64,000 bases of DNA from Solirubrobacter sp963724195 (GTDB taxonomy: Bacteria; Actinomycetota; Thermoleophilia; Solirubrobacterales; Solirubrobacteraceae), in NCBI GenBank assembly GCA_963724195.1, contig CAVRTQ010000027.1, positions 146,028-210,027 of the forward strand, given 5' to 3'. Below the pieces are notes generated by a model, which was not told the DNA's origin, ran no database searches, and saw nothing but the letters and a program-made list of their open reading frames with translations. This document shows, one piece after another, positions 26,750 through 35,441 of the stretch. Positions within the stretch are counted from its first letter, which is position 1; every line of letters begins with the position of its first letter. The position numbers were made by a program, and so were the translations under genes.

Positions 26750-27592
26750 GACGCGAGGACCTCCGTGAGGGTGAGATGGGCTTTCAGGCCGTCCTGCCAC
26801 GACGGCAAGGCGGGCGCGTCGGAGCGGGTCGAGCCGAGGACAGAGTACGCGGGGCGCGGTGCCGGAGCACCGAACGCGGCGGTCGTGGTGGGGTGGACGG
26901 TGACCTCCAGCCCGGCGGCCGCGAACGTGGCCACCGCGAGGTCGCGCCACGTGCACTGACCGCCTCCGGCGACGTGCAGGAGACCGTTCGAGCGCTGCTC
27001 GGCGATCGTGATCAGCGCCGTCGGCGAGGTGGCCGGTGTAGGTCGGGCAACCGAGCTGGTCGTCGACCACGGTGAGCTCGTCGCGCGTGGCGGCCAGCTT
27101 GAGCATCGTGTCGACGAAGTTCTTGCCGTGCGGGCCGAAGACCCACGCGGTGCGGACGATCGAGTGCGACGTGGGGGCGGCGGCCTGCACCGCGAGCTCG
27201 CCCGCGAGCTTGGAGCGGCCGTAGGCGCCGATCGGGCCGGTGGGCGCGTCCTCGGGGTACGGCTCGGTCGCGTTGCCGGCGAAGACGTAGTCCGTGGAGA
27301 CGTGGACGATGTGCGCGCCGGACTCGGCGGCCGCGGCGGCCAGGTGCCCGGCGCCGTCGCCGTTGATCCGCGTGGCGGTGTCTTCCTCGGTCTCGGCGCC
27401 GTCGACGTTGGTGTAGGCCGCGCAGTTGATCACCGCGTCCGGCTGCGTGTCGCGCACCGCGGCGCGGACGGCTTCGGCGTCCGTGATGTCCAGGTCGGCG
27501 CGCGCGAAGGCGACGACGTCGTGCCCCGCGGCGGCGGCCGCGACGACGTCCGTGCCGAGCATCCCGGCGGCCCCGGTGACGAGAAGGCGCAT
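26746..27592 (-). CDS. rmlD: dTDP-4-dehydrorhamnose reductase (frameshifted)
   Basis: About 281 aa after repair. NADPH site MRLLVTGAAGMLGTDV, DITDAEAVRAAVRDTQPDAV, INCAAYTNVDGAE, the catalytic HVSTDYVFAG and YGRSKLAGE (YxxxK) and RTAWVFGPHGKNFVDTML. An extra base near 27025, after GCPTYTGHLAD, shifts the frame; the C-terminal part with STRSDAPALPSWQDGLKAHL is in the next frame. It catalyses the last step of dTDP-L-rhamnose synthesis. It precedes and is coupled to rmlB. Confidence 0.93.
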
Positions 27593-27597
27593 GGCCG

Positions 27598-28882
27598 CTA
27601 TGTGTAGCGCACGCCGTCGGCGGCCCTCAGCGCCAGCGACAGCTCAAAGCGCGCCTCCGGGTCCTCCAACCGCTCCCCGAACAGCTCCCGCAGCTGCTTG
27701 AGCCGGTACCGCACGGTCTGCGGGTGCACGTCGAGCTCCGCGGCCACCGCCTGCACCTGCCCGGGCCGGTCCAGCCACGCCCGCAGCGTCTCCACGAGCC
27801 GTTCCCGCGGCCCCGCGCCGAGCGTGTCGAGCGGGGCGAGCCGGGACCGCGCGAGATCCGCCGCGAGCGCCGGCTCCGCCGCGAGCAACAACGCGGGGAG
27901 ATGCTCGACCGCGACGACGAGCCGGGACGAAGACTGGCCGGAAGACGAGGCGCCGCCCTGGCGGGTTGCGGGGCGGTCGCCGCCCGTCGGGCGCGTCTTC
28001 CTCGCCGCGCACCCCGTCGATCCGGCCCTGCGCGGCGAGGCGGAACGCGGCCGCGGCGCGGCGCAGCGACCGCCCCGCCTCGGGCCAGGAGACGGCTGGG
28101 CCGAGTGCCGCCAGGTCGTCGCCCAGCGCGCTCTCGAGCGCCTTTCTCCGTCCCGGGCCGTCCGGGTCGGGGAGCATCACGGCCGCCAACCCGCTGACGG
28201 CCGCGCCGACGGCGCCCGGCCCGAGGCGCCGCGCGAGACGGGCGGCGATGTTGTCGAGCTCGTCCGTGGCCTCGGGCAGCTCGGCCTCGCCCACCACGAC
28301 CGCGGCGACGCGGCGGGGGAGCGTCCAGCCCGCGGACTGGGCGGCCGTGCGCAGCGTCTCCTCGGCCGCGGGCGGCTCCTGTGCGAGCAGGCGGACCAGG
28401 GCGCGGCGGCGGCGCTGGGACTCGCCCGCCGCTTCGGACTGCGCCTCGGCGAACCCGGCCGCGCTCTCGGCGGAGATCTCGTCGATGTAGGCGAACATCG
28501 CTTCGCCGAGGTCGTACAGGGCGTCGGGCGCGAAGCCGGCGCGGGTACCGGCCTCCACGAACCGCCGCCAGGCGAGCTTCGCCCCCACGCGGTAGGCGGC
28601 GAGGAGGGCGTCGAGCGTGCGTCCCGCGCGGTACTCGCCCGCGCCGAGGCGCACGTACGTGTCACGCGCGCTTGACTCCGATTTGGGCGCGGCGCCGCCG
28701 AGCACGTCCACGAAGCGGTTCAGCGCGACCTCCACGCCGAAGCGCACGACCTCGCCGAACCGGCCCTCCATCGCGCGGGCGTAATCGGGCACCTCGCTGG
28801 CGATCGCGGCGATCATGTCGTCCGCGAGGTCGGGCAGCGTCTCGCGCAGCGCGTCGGTCGATGACGAGGTCAACGTCGCCAT
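27598..28882 (-). CDS. PucR-type transcriptional regulator (frameshifted)
   Basis: About 427 aa after repair. The N-terminal 170 residues are a helical sensor-like region (DMIAAIASEVPDYARAMEGR, YRAGRTLDALLAAYRVGAKL), a central GGDEF-related domain follows, and the C-terminal PucR helix-turn-helix reads ELDVHPQTVRYRLKQLRELF. An extra base near 27960 splits it. PucR-like regulators respond to small metabolites. It is divergent from the desaturase gene 83 bp away and could control it; rmlD lies just downstream on the same strand. Confidence 0.85.
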
Positions 28883-28965
28883 TTATCACCAGGCTACAGA
28901 AATGACGTGCGCGAAGTGTGCCGTCGCGTAAGACATCGGGTGGTCTGCTGGGTAGACCTTCAAGC

Positions 28966-29856
28966 GTGTCGAAGAGCCATCGTGCGTTGAACCTGACCGG
29001 AGTCCTGCTGCCCTTCTTGGGAGTGCTCCTGGCGATCGTCCTGTTGTGGGACCAGTTGGTCGATTGGACGTCGTTGGCCGCCCTGGCCGGCATGTACGTC
29101 ATCAGCATCATGGGCGTCACCGTCGGCTTCCACCGCCTCTTCACGCACCGTTCGTTCGCTACCTACAAACCAGTTGAATACTTCTTGGCCATCGTCGGGT
29201 CGACGGCGGTCGAAGGACCGGTCATGAACTGGGTGGCCGACCACCGCAAGCACCACGCCCACACCGATCAGGAGGGCGACCCGCACACGCCCCACGGGCA
29301 CGGCAGCGGCTTCAAGGGCGCGGTCACCGGGCTCTGGTACGCCCACATGGGCTGGCTGTTCGACCACTCCGGGACGAGCGAGCACTCCAAGTACTGCCGC
29401 GACCTCCACGAGGACCGCGGCATGCAGCTCATCCACAAGACGTTCCCGCTGTGGGTGGCGGTCGGGATCGCGCTCCCGGCGGCGATCGGCTTCGCGGTCA
29501 CCGGCACCTGGCGCGGCGCCTTCGAGGCGGCGCTGTGGGGCGGTGCGGTGCGGATCTTCCTCGTCCACCACGTCACGTGGTCGATCAACTCCGTCTGCCA
29601 CTTCTTCGGCCGGCGCCGGTTCGCGGTCGACGATCACTCGACCAACGTCGCCTGGCTCTCGCTGCTCTCGATGGGCGAGTCCTGGCATCACAACCACCAC
29701 ACGTTCCCGCGCTCGGCGTTCCACGGCCTGCGCCGCTGGGAGCGTGGGCTCGATCCGACGGGGTGGGTGATCCGCGCGATGCGGCGGATGAAGCTGGCGT
29801 GGAACGTGGTCGAGATCACGCCCGAGCGCCAGCAGCAGAAGCTCGTTTCGAGCTAA
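28966..29856 (+). CDS. Membrane fatty acid desaturase (acyl-CoA delta-9 type)
   Basis: 296 aa, GTG start at 28966. Three histidine boxes bind the di-iron centre: HRLFTHRSF (HxxxxH), DHRKHHAHTD (HxxHH) and ESWHHNHHTFP (HxxHH). Two pairs of membrane helices flank them. It introduces a double bond into acyl chains for membrane fluidity control. Box spacing matches bacterial acyl-CoA/acyl-lipid delta-9 desaturases. It overlaps the convergent HisKA gene by 4 bp. TAGACC upstream without Shine-Dalgarno suggests a short leader. Confidence 0.93.
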   Translation: MSKSHRALNLTGVLLPFLGVLLAIVLLWDQLVDWTSLAALAGMYVISIMGVTVGFHRLFTHRSFATYKPVEYFLAIVGSTAVEGPVMNWVADHRKHHAHTDQEGDPHTPHGHGSGFKGAVTGLWYAHMGWLFDHSGTSEHSKYCRDLHEDRGMQLIHKTFPLWVAVGIALPAAIGFAVTGTWRGAFEAALWGGAVRIFLVHHVTWSINSVCHFFGRRRFAVDDHSTNVAWLSLLSMGESWHHNHHTFPRSAFHGLRRWERGLDPTGWVIRAMRRMKLAWNVVEITPERQQQKLVSS

Positions 29857-30062
29857 TCCTCGAACACGTCGTCGATCAGCTTGCGGATCTCGTTCGCGGC
29901 GTCCTGGATGCGCTGCGCGAACTCGCGCCGGTCGGCTTCGGAGATGTCCCGCTCGCCGGCCAGCACCTCCGCGAACCCGGCGACGATGGTCAGCGGCGTG
30001 CGCAGGTCATGACGGAGGCTCCGACGCGCCTCGGCGTCCAGCACGAGGTCGTCTTCGCTCAC
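29853..30062 (-). CDS. Stand-alone histidine-kinase dimerisation domain
   Basis: 69 aa. The whole protein is a HisKA (DHp) domain: SLRHDLRTPLTIVAGFAEVL is an H-box with the phospho-acceptor histidine at about 18, followed by a second helix FAQRIQDAANEIRKLIDDVF. No ATP-binding (HATPase) domain follows before the stop, and the sequence beyond belongs to the convergent desaturase gene. The start overlaps the response-regulator stop by 4 bp (ATGA), so it is made together with that regulator. It could be a phosphotransfer partner or phosphatase, or a remnant. Confidence 0.8.
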   Translation of the reverse strand: MSEDDLVLDAEARRSLRHDLRTPLTIVAGFAEVLAGERDISEADRREFAQRIQDAANEIRKLIDDVFED

Positions 30063-30694
30063 GGGCGTCCGGGCGACGAGATGAAGCCCTCGCGGAGCGC
30101 GATGGCGATGGCGTGGACGCGGGTGTTGGCCTCGAGCTTGTTCATGGCGTTGCGGATGTGGGTCTTGATCGTCTCAGGCGACAGGAACAGCCGCTCCGCC
30201 ACCTGCTCGCCGGTCAATCCCTGCGCGAGCAGGTCCATGATCTCGCGCTCGCGCTTGGAGAGACCCTTCTGCTTCTGCGTGCTGCGCTGAGAGAGCAGGG
30301 CCGGGCGCAGGCGCGGGTCCACGTACGTGCCGCCTTCGGCGACGGTCCGCAGCGCGGACGTGAGCTCTTCCTGGGTGCCGTCCTTGAGCGCGTAACCGCG
30401 CGCGCCGGAGTCCAGCCCGCTGATCAGCAGCTCGATCTCGCTCGAGCCGGTGTAGAGCACCACGCGCCGTTCGGGGTCGGCGTCGAGGAGCTGGGCGGTG
30501 AGGTCGATGCCGGACTCCTCGCCGAGCCGGATGTCGACCAGCGCGACGTCCGGTTGGAGGCGTTCGATCAGCTCCCGTCCCTCGCTCGCGGTGCCGGCGG
30601 TGCCGACCACCTCGATCCCCGCGCGGTCGAGCAGGAGCTCGAGCCCCTCGCGGAGGGCTTGGTGATCTTCGATCAGGACAAGTCGAAGCGACAT
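30059..30694 (-). CDS. NarL/LuxR-type response regulator
   Basis: 211 aa from ATG 30694. Receiver: LVLIEDHQALREG, phospho-acceptor aspartate in VALVDIRLGEESG (about 54), VLYTGSS and the conserved lysine in GYALKDGTQ. Output domain: LSKREREIMDLLAQGLTGEQ and VAERLFLSPETIKTHIRNAM, a complete LuxR helix-turn-helix. It is coupled to the HisKA-only gene downstream and divergent from pafBC. Confidence 0.93.
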   Translation of the reverse strand: MSLRLVLIEDHQALREGLELLLDRAGIEVVGTAGTASEGRELIERLQPDVALVDIRLGEESGIDLTAQLLDADPERRVVLYTGSSEIELLISGLDSGARGYALKDGTQEELTSALRTVAEGGTYVDPRLRPALLSQRSTQKQKGLSKREREIMDLLAQGLTGEQVAERLFLSPETIKTHIRNAMNKLEANTRVHAIAIALREGFISSPGRP

Positions 30695-30751
30695 GCGGAA
30701 TCGCGCAAACAGCGCGGGAACCCAGCATAGGTCTTCGCGCGTCACTCTAAG

Positions 30752-32785
30752 GTGTGGCGCAGTTTGGCGAAGGACACGGAAAAGCTCATCCGCCAGCTGT
30801 CGCTGATCTCCTATTTGATGGCGGAGCGGCGCCCGGTGACGGCCACGGAGATCAGGCGCGACGTGGAGGGCTACTCGGACATGACCGAGGATGCGTTCGC
30901 GCGACGTTTCTACGCGGACCGAGCCGAGCTCGACGCGCTCGGCATCCATCTCAGTGTGGACAAGCCCGCGGACGGGTTCTCCGAGCAGGAGAACTACTCG
31001 CTGGCGCCCGAGGCGTTCCATCTGCCGCCGATCGCGTTCACCGACGCCGAGCGCGCCGCGCTGCAGACCGCGCTCACGCTGCTCGACGGTGAGTTCGCGT
31101 ACGCCGAGCCGCTGCGGCTCGCGTTGCAGCAGATCACGTGGGGGCGGCCTTCGCCCTTGGGGTCGGACTCGCGCCAGACGATCGGGCTCGGGCTCACGGC
31201 TTCCGCCGGCGGCGGAGAAGTCTCAGCGCGCCTGGCGAAGATCGACACCGCGATCTACCGCCGCAAGCGGATCGAGTTCGAGTACCACACGATGGAGACC
31301 GACCAGACCGGGTTGCGGAAGGTCGATCCGTACCACCTGCTGTTCGAGGGCGGCCAGTTCTACCTCGTCGGCTACTCGCACGAGCGCAAGGACGTGCGCG
31401 TCTTCCGGCTCTCGCGGGTCCGCGGCAAGGTGGCGTACGCGACCAAGGCCGAGCACGACTTCCAGCGCCCCGAGGACTTCGACCCGCGGGGCTTCGCGAA
31501 CCGCATCCCGTGGCAGCTCGGCGATGCGGTCGGGGTGGCCGAGGTCGAGATCCCCGAGGACCTCGTCTGGTACGTCGAGCGCCAGTACGGCATGTACGGG
31601 ACCTTCGAGGGCAACGTCTTCAAGACGCCGTACCGCAACGGGCGGCTGCTCATCTCGTGGGCGCTCGAGTACGGGCTGCGCATCCTCGGCCCGCCGGAGC
31701 TGGTGGACGAGGCCCGCACGCGCGTGGACCGCATCATCGAGACCCACCGCGGCGAGCCGGAACCCGTCGTCCCGAGCCGGAATCCGCCCGTCGCGCCGCC
31801 CGCCGAGTCCAACGGGCGCGGGCGCAGCGAAGCGGCGATCCGGCCGGAGCGCTTCGCGCGGCTGGTGACGCTGGCCACCGTGCTCATCTCCGCCGGCCGC
31901 AAGCGCGACACGCTGCTGGTGAGCGACGTCTGCGAGCAGCTCCAGCTCTCCCCGCAGGAGCTGCGCGAGGACGTCGCGGTGCTGAACGTCGTCAACTTCG
32001 GCGGCGGCGCCTACGTCATCTACGCCGAGGTCAAGCCGACCGGGGAGATCGAGGTCGACGTCGAGCCCTACTCGGACACGTTCGACCGGCCCGCCCGGCT
32101 GCTCCCGATCGAGGGCAACGCGCTCGTCGCGGCCATCGACCACTTGAAGGTGGTCCACGCCGACCTGCAGTCCGCGCGCCAGAAGGTCGTGGACGCGCTG
32201 GGCTTCGACCCGGTCGAGGAAGGCCTGCACATCGTCTCCCCGCGCGTCGACGAGGGGATCATGCACACCGTCGAGCGCGCGATGCACGACAACCGCCTGC
32301 TCCAGCTCGAGTACTGGACGCCGTCCAGCGACCGCTACTCCGAGCGCTCCGTCGAGCCCTACGCGATGATCAACAGCCGCGAGGGCTGGTACGTCGCCGC
32401 CTGGGACCTCAAGAACGAGCAGCTGCGCCACTTCCGCCTGGATCGCATCAAGGCCGCGCAGGTCGAGGACAAGACGTTCGAGCCGCGCGAGGGGCTCAAC
32501 CCGGCCGCCGACATCGGTGGGTGGCCACGCACCGGCCGGATCGGCGGCTCGCGCTCCGCGCGGGTGAAGGTCAGTGCCGAACAAGCGCGCTGGACCCGCG
32601 AGCAGCGGACCGTGCTGACGGAACTCGAAGGCGGCGAGGTCGTCGTCGAGTACACGTTCAAGGGCCTCGACTTCCTCGTCCGCGAAGTCCTCAAGGAAGC
32701 GGGCGACGCGGTCGTGCTCGAGCCCGCCGACGCCCGCGAGGCCGTGCTGGTCGCCGCCGAGGGCCTGATCGCCCGCGCCACATGA
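30752..32785 (+). CDS. pafBC: PafB-PafC fusion, tandem WYL-domain regulator
   Basis: 677 aa, GTG start at 30752; TTG 30764 (LAKDTEKLIRQL) is an alternative. It has two copies of the winged-helix plus WYL layout. Copy 1: LIRQLSLISYLMAERRPVTA then RKRIEFEYHTMETDQ and HLLFEGGQFYLVGYSHERKD. Copy 2 from about 365: FARLVTLATVLISAGRKRDT, LLQLEYWTPSSD and MINSREGWYVAAWDLKNEQL. PafB and PafC act as a heterodimeric activator of the RecA-independent mycobacterial DNA-damage response; here they are one chain. TAAGGT just upstream may be the -10 box. The stop overlaps the next gene by 4 bp. Confidence 0.9.
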   Translation: MWRSLAKDTEKLIRQLSLISYLMAERRPVTATEIRRDVEGYSDMTEDAFARRFYADRAELDALGIHLSVDKPADGFSEQENYSLAPEAFHLPPIAFTDAERAALQTALTLLDGEFAYAEPLRLALQQITWGRPSPLGSDSRQTIGLGLTASAGGGEVSARLAKIDTAIYRRKRIEFEYHTMETDQTGLRKVDPYHLLFEGGQFYLVGYSHERKDVRVFRLSRVRGKVAYATKAEHDFQRPEDFDPRGFANRIPWQLGDAVGVAEVEIPEDLVWYVERQYGMYGTFEGNVFKTPYRNGRLLISWALEYGLRILGPPELVDEARTRVDRIIETHRGEPEPVVPSRNPPVAPPAESNGRGRSEAAIRPERFARLVTLATVLISAGRKRDTLLVSDVCEQLQLSPQELREDVAVLNVVNFGGGAYVIYAEVKPTGEIEVDVEPYSDTFDRPARLLPIEGNALVAAIDHLKVVHADLQSARQKVVDALGFDPVEEGLHIVSPRVDEGIMHTVERAMHDNRLLQLEYWTPSSDRYSERSVEPYAMINSREGWYVAAWDLKNEQLRHFRLDRIKAAQVEDKTFEPREGLNPAADIGGWPRTGRIGGSRSARVKVSAEQARWTREQRTVLTELEGGEVVVEYTFKGLDFLVREVLKEAGDAVVLEPADAREAVLVAAEGLIARAT

Positions 32786-33219
32786 ACCGCCGCGCGGCGA
32801 TCGCGATGTCGCCGGGCGAGGTGCTCGAGTTCCTCGAGTCGGAGCGGGTGGTGACCGTGGCGACGATCGGCCGGGACGGCTGGCCGCACCTCATGCCGCT
32901 CTGGTTCGTCGTCCGCGACGGGGAGTGCTGGGGCTGGACCTACGGCAAGTCGCAGAAGGTGCGCAACCTGGAGCGCGACCCGCGGTGCACGCTGCAGGTG
33001 GAGGCCGGCGAGTCGTACGGGGAGTTGCGGGGCGTGATGATCAAGGCGCGTGCCGAGATCGTCCGCGACCCCGACGTCGTGGCCTCGGTCGGCAACGGGC
33101 TTTCGGCTCGGTACGGCGACGGGTCGCCGGTCGATGAGCGGGTGGCGGCGAAGCGGGTAGCGCTGCGGTTCGGCGTTCAGTCCGTGGCGTCGTTCGATCA
33201 CCGCAAGCTCGTCGGGTAA
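32782..33219 (+). CDS. PPOX-family split-barrel flavin/F420-type oxidoreductase
   Basis: 145 aa. Pyridoxamine 5'-phosphate oxidase-like barrel: VVTVATIGRDGWPHLMPLWF is the typical strand pair with the PHLxPxWF signature, followed by YGKSQKVRNLERDPRCTLQV and KRVALRFGVQSVASFDHRKL. Such short actinobacterial proteins bind F420 or FMN and reduce unknown substrates. It starts in the ATGA overlap with pafBC and so is co-expressed with it. It ends at a palindrome-rich gap. Confidence 0.88.
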   Translation: MNRRAAIAMSPGEVLEFLESERVVTVATIGRDGWPHLMPLWFVVRDGECWGWTYGKSQKVRNLERDPRCTLQVEAGESYGELRGVMIKARAEIVRDPDVVASVGNGLSARYGDGSPVDERVAAKRVALRFGVQSVASFDHRKLVG

Positions 33220-33238
33220 GCACACCGTCGGGCGTCGC

Positions 33239-33276
33239 GTCAAGCAAACCAACGCTTCGCGGTTGGCCCGCTTGAC
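33239..33276. terminator. Large hairpin after the pafBC operon
   Basis: GTCAAGC (33239-33245) pairs with GCTTGAC (33270-33276); inside, after a 3x3 internal loop, CCAACGC-TTC-GCGgTTGG forms a second stem. It lies 20 bp past the PPOX stop. Likely a terminator. Confidence 0.6.
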
Positions 33277-33431
33277 CCGCCGCGGCCGGCGCGCTTACGG
33301 GCGGGTGAGCCGGTTGCACCGGGTGCGCCCGGGCGCGGACGTGTGCTCGACAACCCGCGTGCCACGCGAAGCGTCGAGTTGTGTCGCGCCTGAGCCCGAC
33401 TAAGTCGCACCTCGCGTGGTGAGCGAGCGGC
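33277..33431. repeat. Palindrome-rich intergenic stretch, no gene
   Basis: No coding character. It contains GCACC-G-GGTGC, the 12-bp perfect palindrome GCGCCCGGGCGC (33325-33336), and a nested hairpin CTCGAC...GTCGAG with inner CGCGT-GCC-ACGCG. Together with the hairpin before and repeat B after it, the whole gap between the PPOX and GntR genes is hairpin-forming. Confidence 0.5.
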
Positions 33432-33508
33432 AACGCGCCACCCGGGCACGCGAGCGTTCGCTTCCGGTTCGCCTGACGCGGCAACTTGGTGAACGCTCGC
33501 GTGGCGTG
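33432..33508. repeat. Interspersed palindromic repeat, copy B
   Basis: A 77-bp element with perfect 13-bp inverted arms CACGCGAGCGTTC and GAACGCTCGCGTG. It shares AACGCGCCAC and GTGAACGCTCGCGTGGCGTG with copy A at 9191-9266 in the same orientation and spacing; the centre differs. It lies 25 bp from the GntR stop. Confidence 0.7.
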
Positions 33509-33532
33509 CGACGGTGTGCTCGCCGTTGACGT

Positions 33533-34141
33533 TCAGCGCCCCCGGATCGCCTCGAGCGCGCCGTCGAGGTGCGCACGCAACACACCCTCCGCGGCAACTC
33601 GGTCGCCTGCGGCGATCGCGGCCGCCAGTTCGCCGTGCTCGCGGATGCTCCGCTCACGGCGCTCGACGGAACGCGCCGTGGCCGCGGCCATGCGGCGCTG
33701 GCGGTCGCGGAGCGAGTCGTACAGGGACAAGAGGATCTGGTTGTTGGTGCCGGCGACGAGGGTGCGGTGGAACGCGCGGTCGGCGTCGATGAACGCGGGG
33801 ATCTCGAGCCCGGCTTGGGCGGCGACCGACTCGGCGAGCGCCGCCGCGACGTCGCCCGGGCGCTCGATGATCCGCTCGATCGCGTAGCGCTCGATCACCC
33901 AGCGGGTCTCCATCACGGCCTCGGTCTCCGCGGCTGAGACCGGGACGACCAAGGCGCCGCGCTTCGGGTACAGGCGCAGCAGGCCCTCGGCCTCGAGCTG
34001 GCCGAAGGCGGCGCGGACCGGGGTGCGGCTCATCCCCACCGCTTCGGCGATCTCACCCTCGCTGATCAGCTCGCCGCCGGGGAGCGAGCCGTCGAGGATG
34101 CGGTCTTTGACGTGCCGGTATGCGCGCTCGGAGGCGGACAT
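33533..34141 (-). CDS. GntR-family regulator, FCD (FadR) subfamily
   Basis: 202 aa. Winged helix at residues 5-70: AYRHVKDRILDGSLPGGELI and EAVGMSRTPVRAAFGQLEAE, then LYPKRGALVVPVSAAE. The C-terminal all-helical FCD ligand domain has DRAFHRTLVAGTNNQILLSL (metal-binding aspartate and histidine) and IREHGELAAAIAAGDRVAAE (histidine). It senses a small acid and is divergent from an MFS transporter gene 63 bp away, which it probably controls. Confidence 0.92.
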   Translation of the reverse strand: MSASERAYRHVKDRILDGSLPGGELISEGEIAEAVGMSRTPVRAAFGQLEAEGLLRLYPKRGALVVPVSAAETEAVMETRWVIERYAIERIIERPGDVAAALAESVAAQAGLEIPAFIDADRAFHRTLVAGTNNQILLSLYDSLRDRQRRMAAATARSVERRERSIREHGELAAAIAAGDRVAAEGVLRAHLDGALEAIRGR

Positions 34142-34176
34142 GCGCGGAGCCTACGCATACTCGTGGCGTACGTCAT

Positions 34177-34198
34177 GCATACATGTTGGATACTATGC
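34177..34198. promoter_or_regulatory. Possible GntR operator
   Basis: GCATA, 12 bases, TATGC, overlapping the -10-like TACTAT (34191-34196) of the MFS gene. A further direct repeat of GCATAC lies at 34154-34159. Assignment rests on position between the divergent genes and imperfect dyad symmetry only. Confidence 0.35.
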
Positions 34199-34204
34199 GC
34201 GTAC

Positions 34205-35441
34205 ATGACTGCGGCTTGGCGGATGTGGGCGTTGGCTGCGGCCTTCTATCTGGTGGCGATCTTCCATCGGATGAGCCTGGGAGTGGCGTCGATCGACGCG
34301 GCGGAGCGGTTCGGGGTGACCACGAGCACGATCGCGGTGCTGTCGACGGTGCAGCTCGCGATGTACCTGGTGTTCCAGATCCCAGCGGGCGTGCTCGCCG
34401 ACCGGGTCGGCCCGCGGCGGGTCGCTCACGCTCGGCCTGATGACCATGGGCATCGGCGAGCTGCTGTTCGCGGTGAGCCCGTCGATCGAGCTGGCCGTGC
34501 TCGGCCGCGCGCTCATCGGCGCCGGTGACGCCTGCATGTTCCTCAACGTCCTCCGGGTCGCCGCGCACTGGCTCCCGGACCGTCACTACGCGCTCGCCGC
34601 GGCGCTGACCGCGGCCTGCGGCGCGTTCGGGCAGCTGCTGTCGACGGCCCCACTCTCAGCCGCGCTCTCGGGCATCGGCTGGACGCCGACGTTCGCCGCC
34701 AGCGGGATCCTGACCGCCGCGCTCGCGCTGTTCGCCGTCAGCCGGATCCAGGACCGCCCCGACCCCGCGGGACCAGCGCTCGCGCCGGGCGGCATCGCCG
34801 GCCGCATCCGGACGGTCGCGCCCGCGCACCCGCCGATCATGCCCGCCCTCAAGCGCGCGTGGCGCTCCCCCGGCACCCGGCACGGACTGTGGGTGCACTT
34901 CACGCTCAACGCCCCGTTCGTCACGCTCACGGGGTTGTGGGCCTACCCGTATCTCGTCGACGGGCAGGGCATCGCGCCGGCCACGGCGGCGACCATGCTC
35001 GCCGGCACGGTGATGGTCTTCGGCGTCTCCGCGCCCCTGCTCGGCCTGTTCGTCGGCCGCCACCCGCACCTGCGCGGCGCGCTGTCCAGCGCCGTCGCGC
35101 TCACGACGGCGACCGGCCTCGCCGCGCTGCTCGGTTGGCCCGGCGGCCACCCGCCGCTCGTCCTCATCGCCGCGGTGCTTGCCGCCGCGGCGTTCGGCGG
35201 CGCCGCCAGCATGCTCGCGTTCGACCTCGCCCGCGCAGGCGGCGGGAGCGCCTCGAGCATGGTCAACATCGGCGGATTCGGGGCCGCGATCATCGGTCAG
35301 GCGGCGATCGGGATCCTCGTCTCGATCCATCTGGACTATCGCCTCGCCCTCACGCCGCTGCTGGCGCTGGCCACGTGGGGAGCGGTCCAAACGGTCCGCC
35401 ACGCTAGCCTGCCGCAGCTATGGAGCAGCTCAAGGGCCTGA
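34205..35441 (+). CDS. MFS transporter (frameshifted)
   Basis: About 411 aa after repair, ATG 34205. The first frame, MTAAWRMWALAAAFYLVAIF, reaches the loop 2-3 motif GVLADRVGPRRV; an extra G near 34424 breaks it, and the second frame continues LTLGLMTMGIGELLFAVSPS through helices 3-12. HRMSLGVASIDAAERFGV is the N-terminal pattern of the nitrate/hexuronate-type MFS group. Substrate unknown; probably regulated by the divergent GntR protein. Its 3' end overlaps the start of rmlA by 22 bp. Confidence 0.82.

Noticed and set aside
33239..33276. Hairpin read as a riboswitch
   Set aside because: It lies after a stop codon and before a converging gene, so it has no downstream gene to control.
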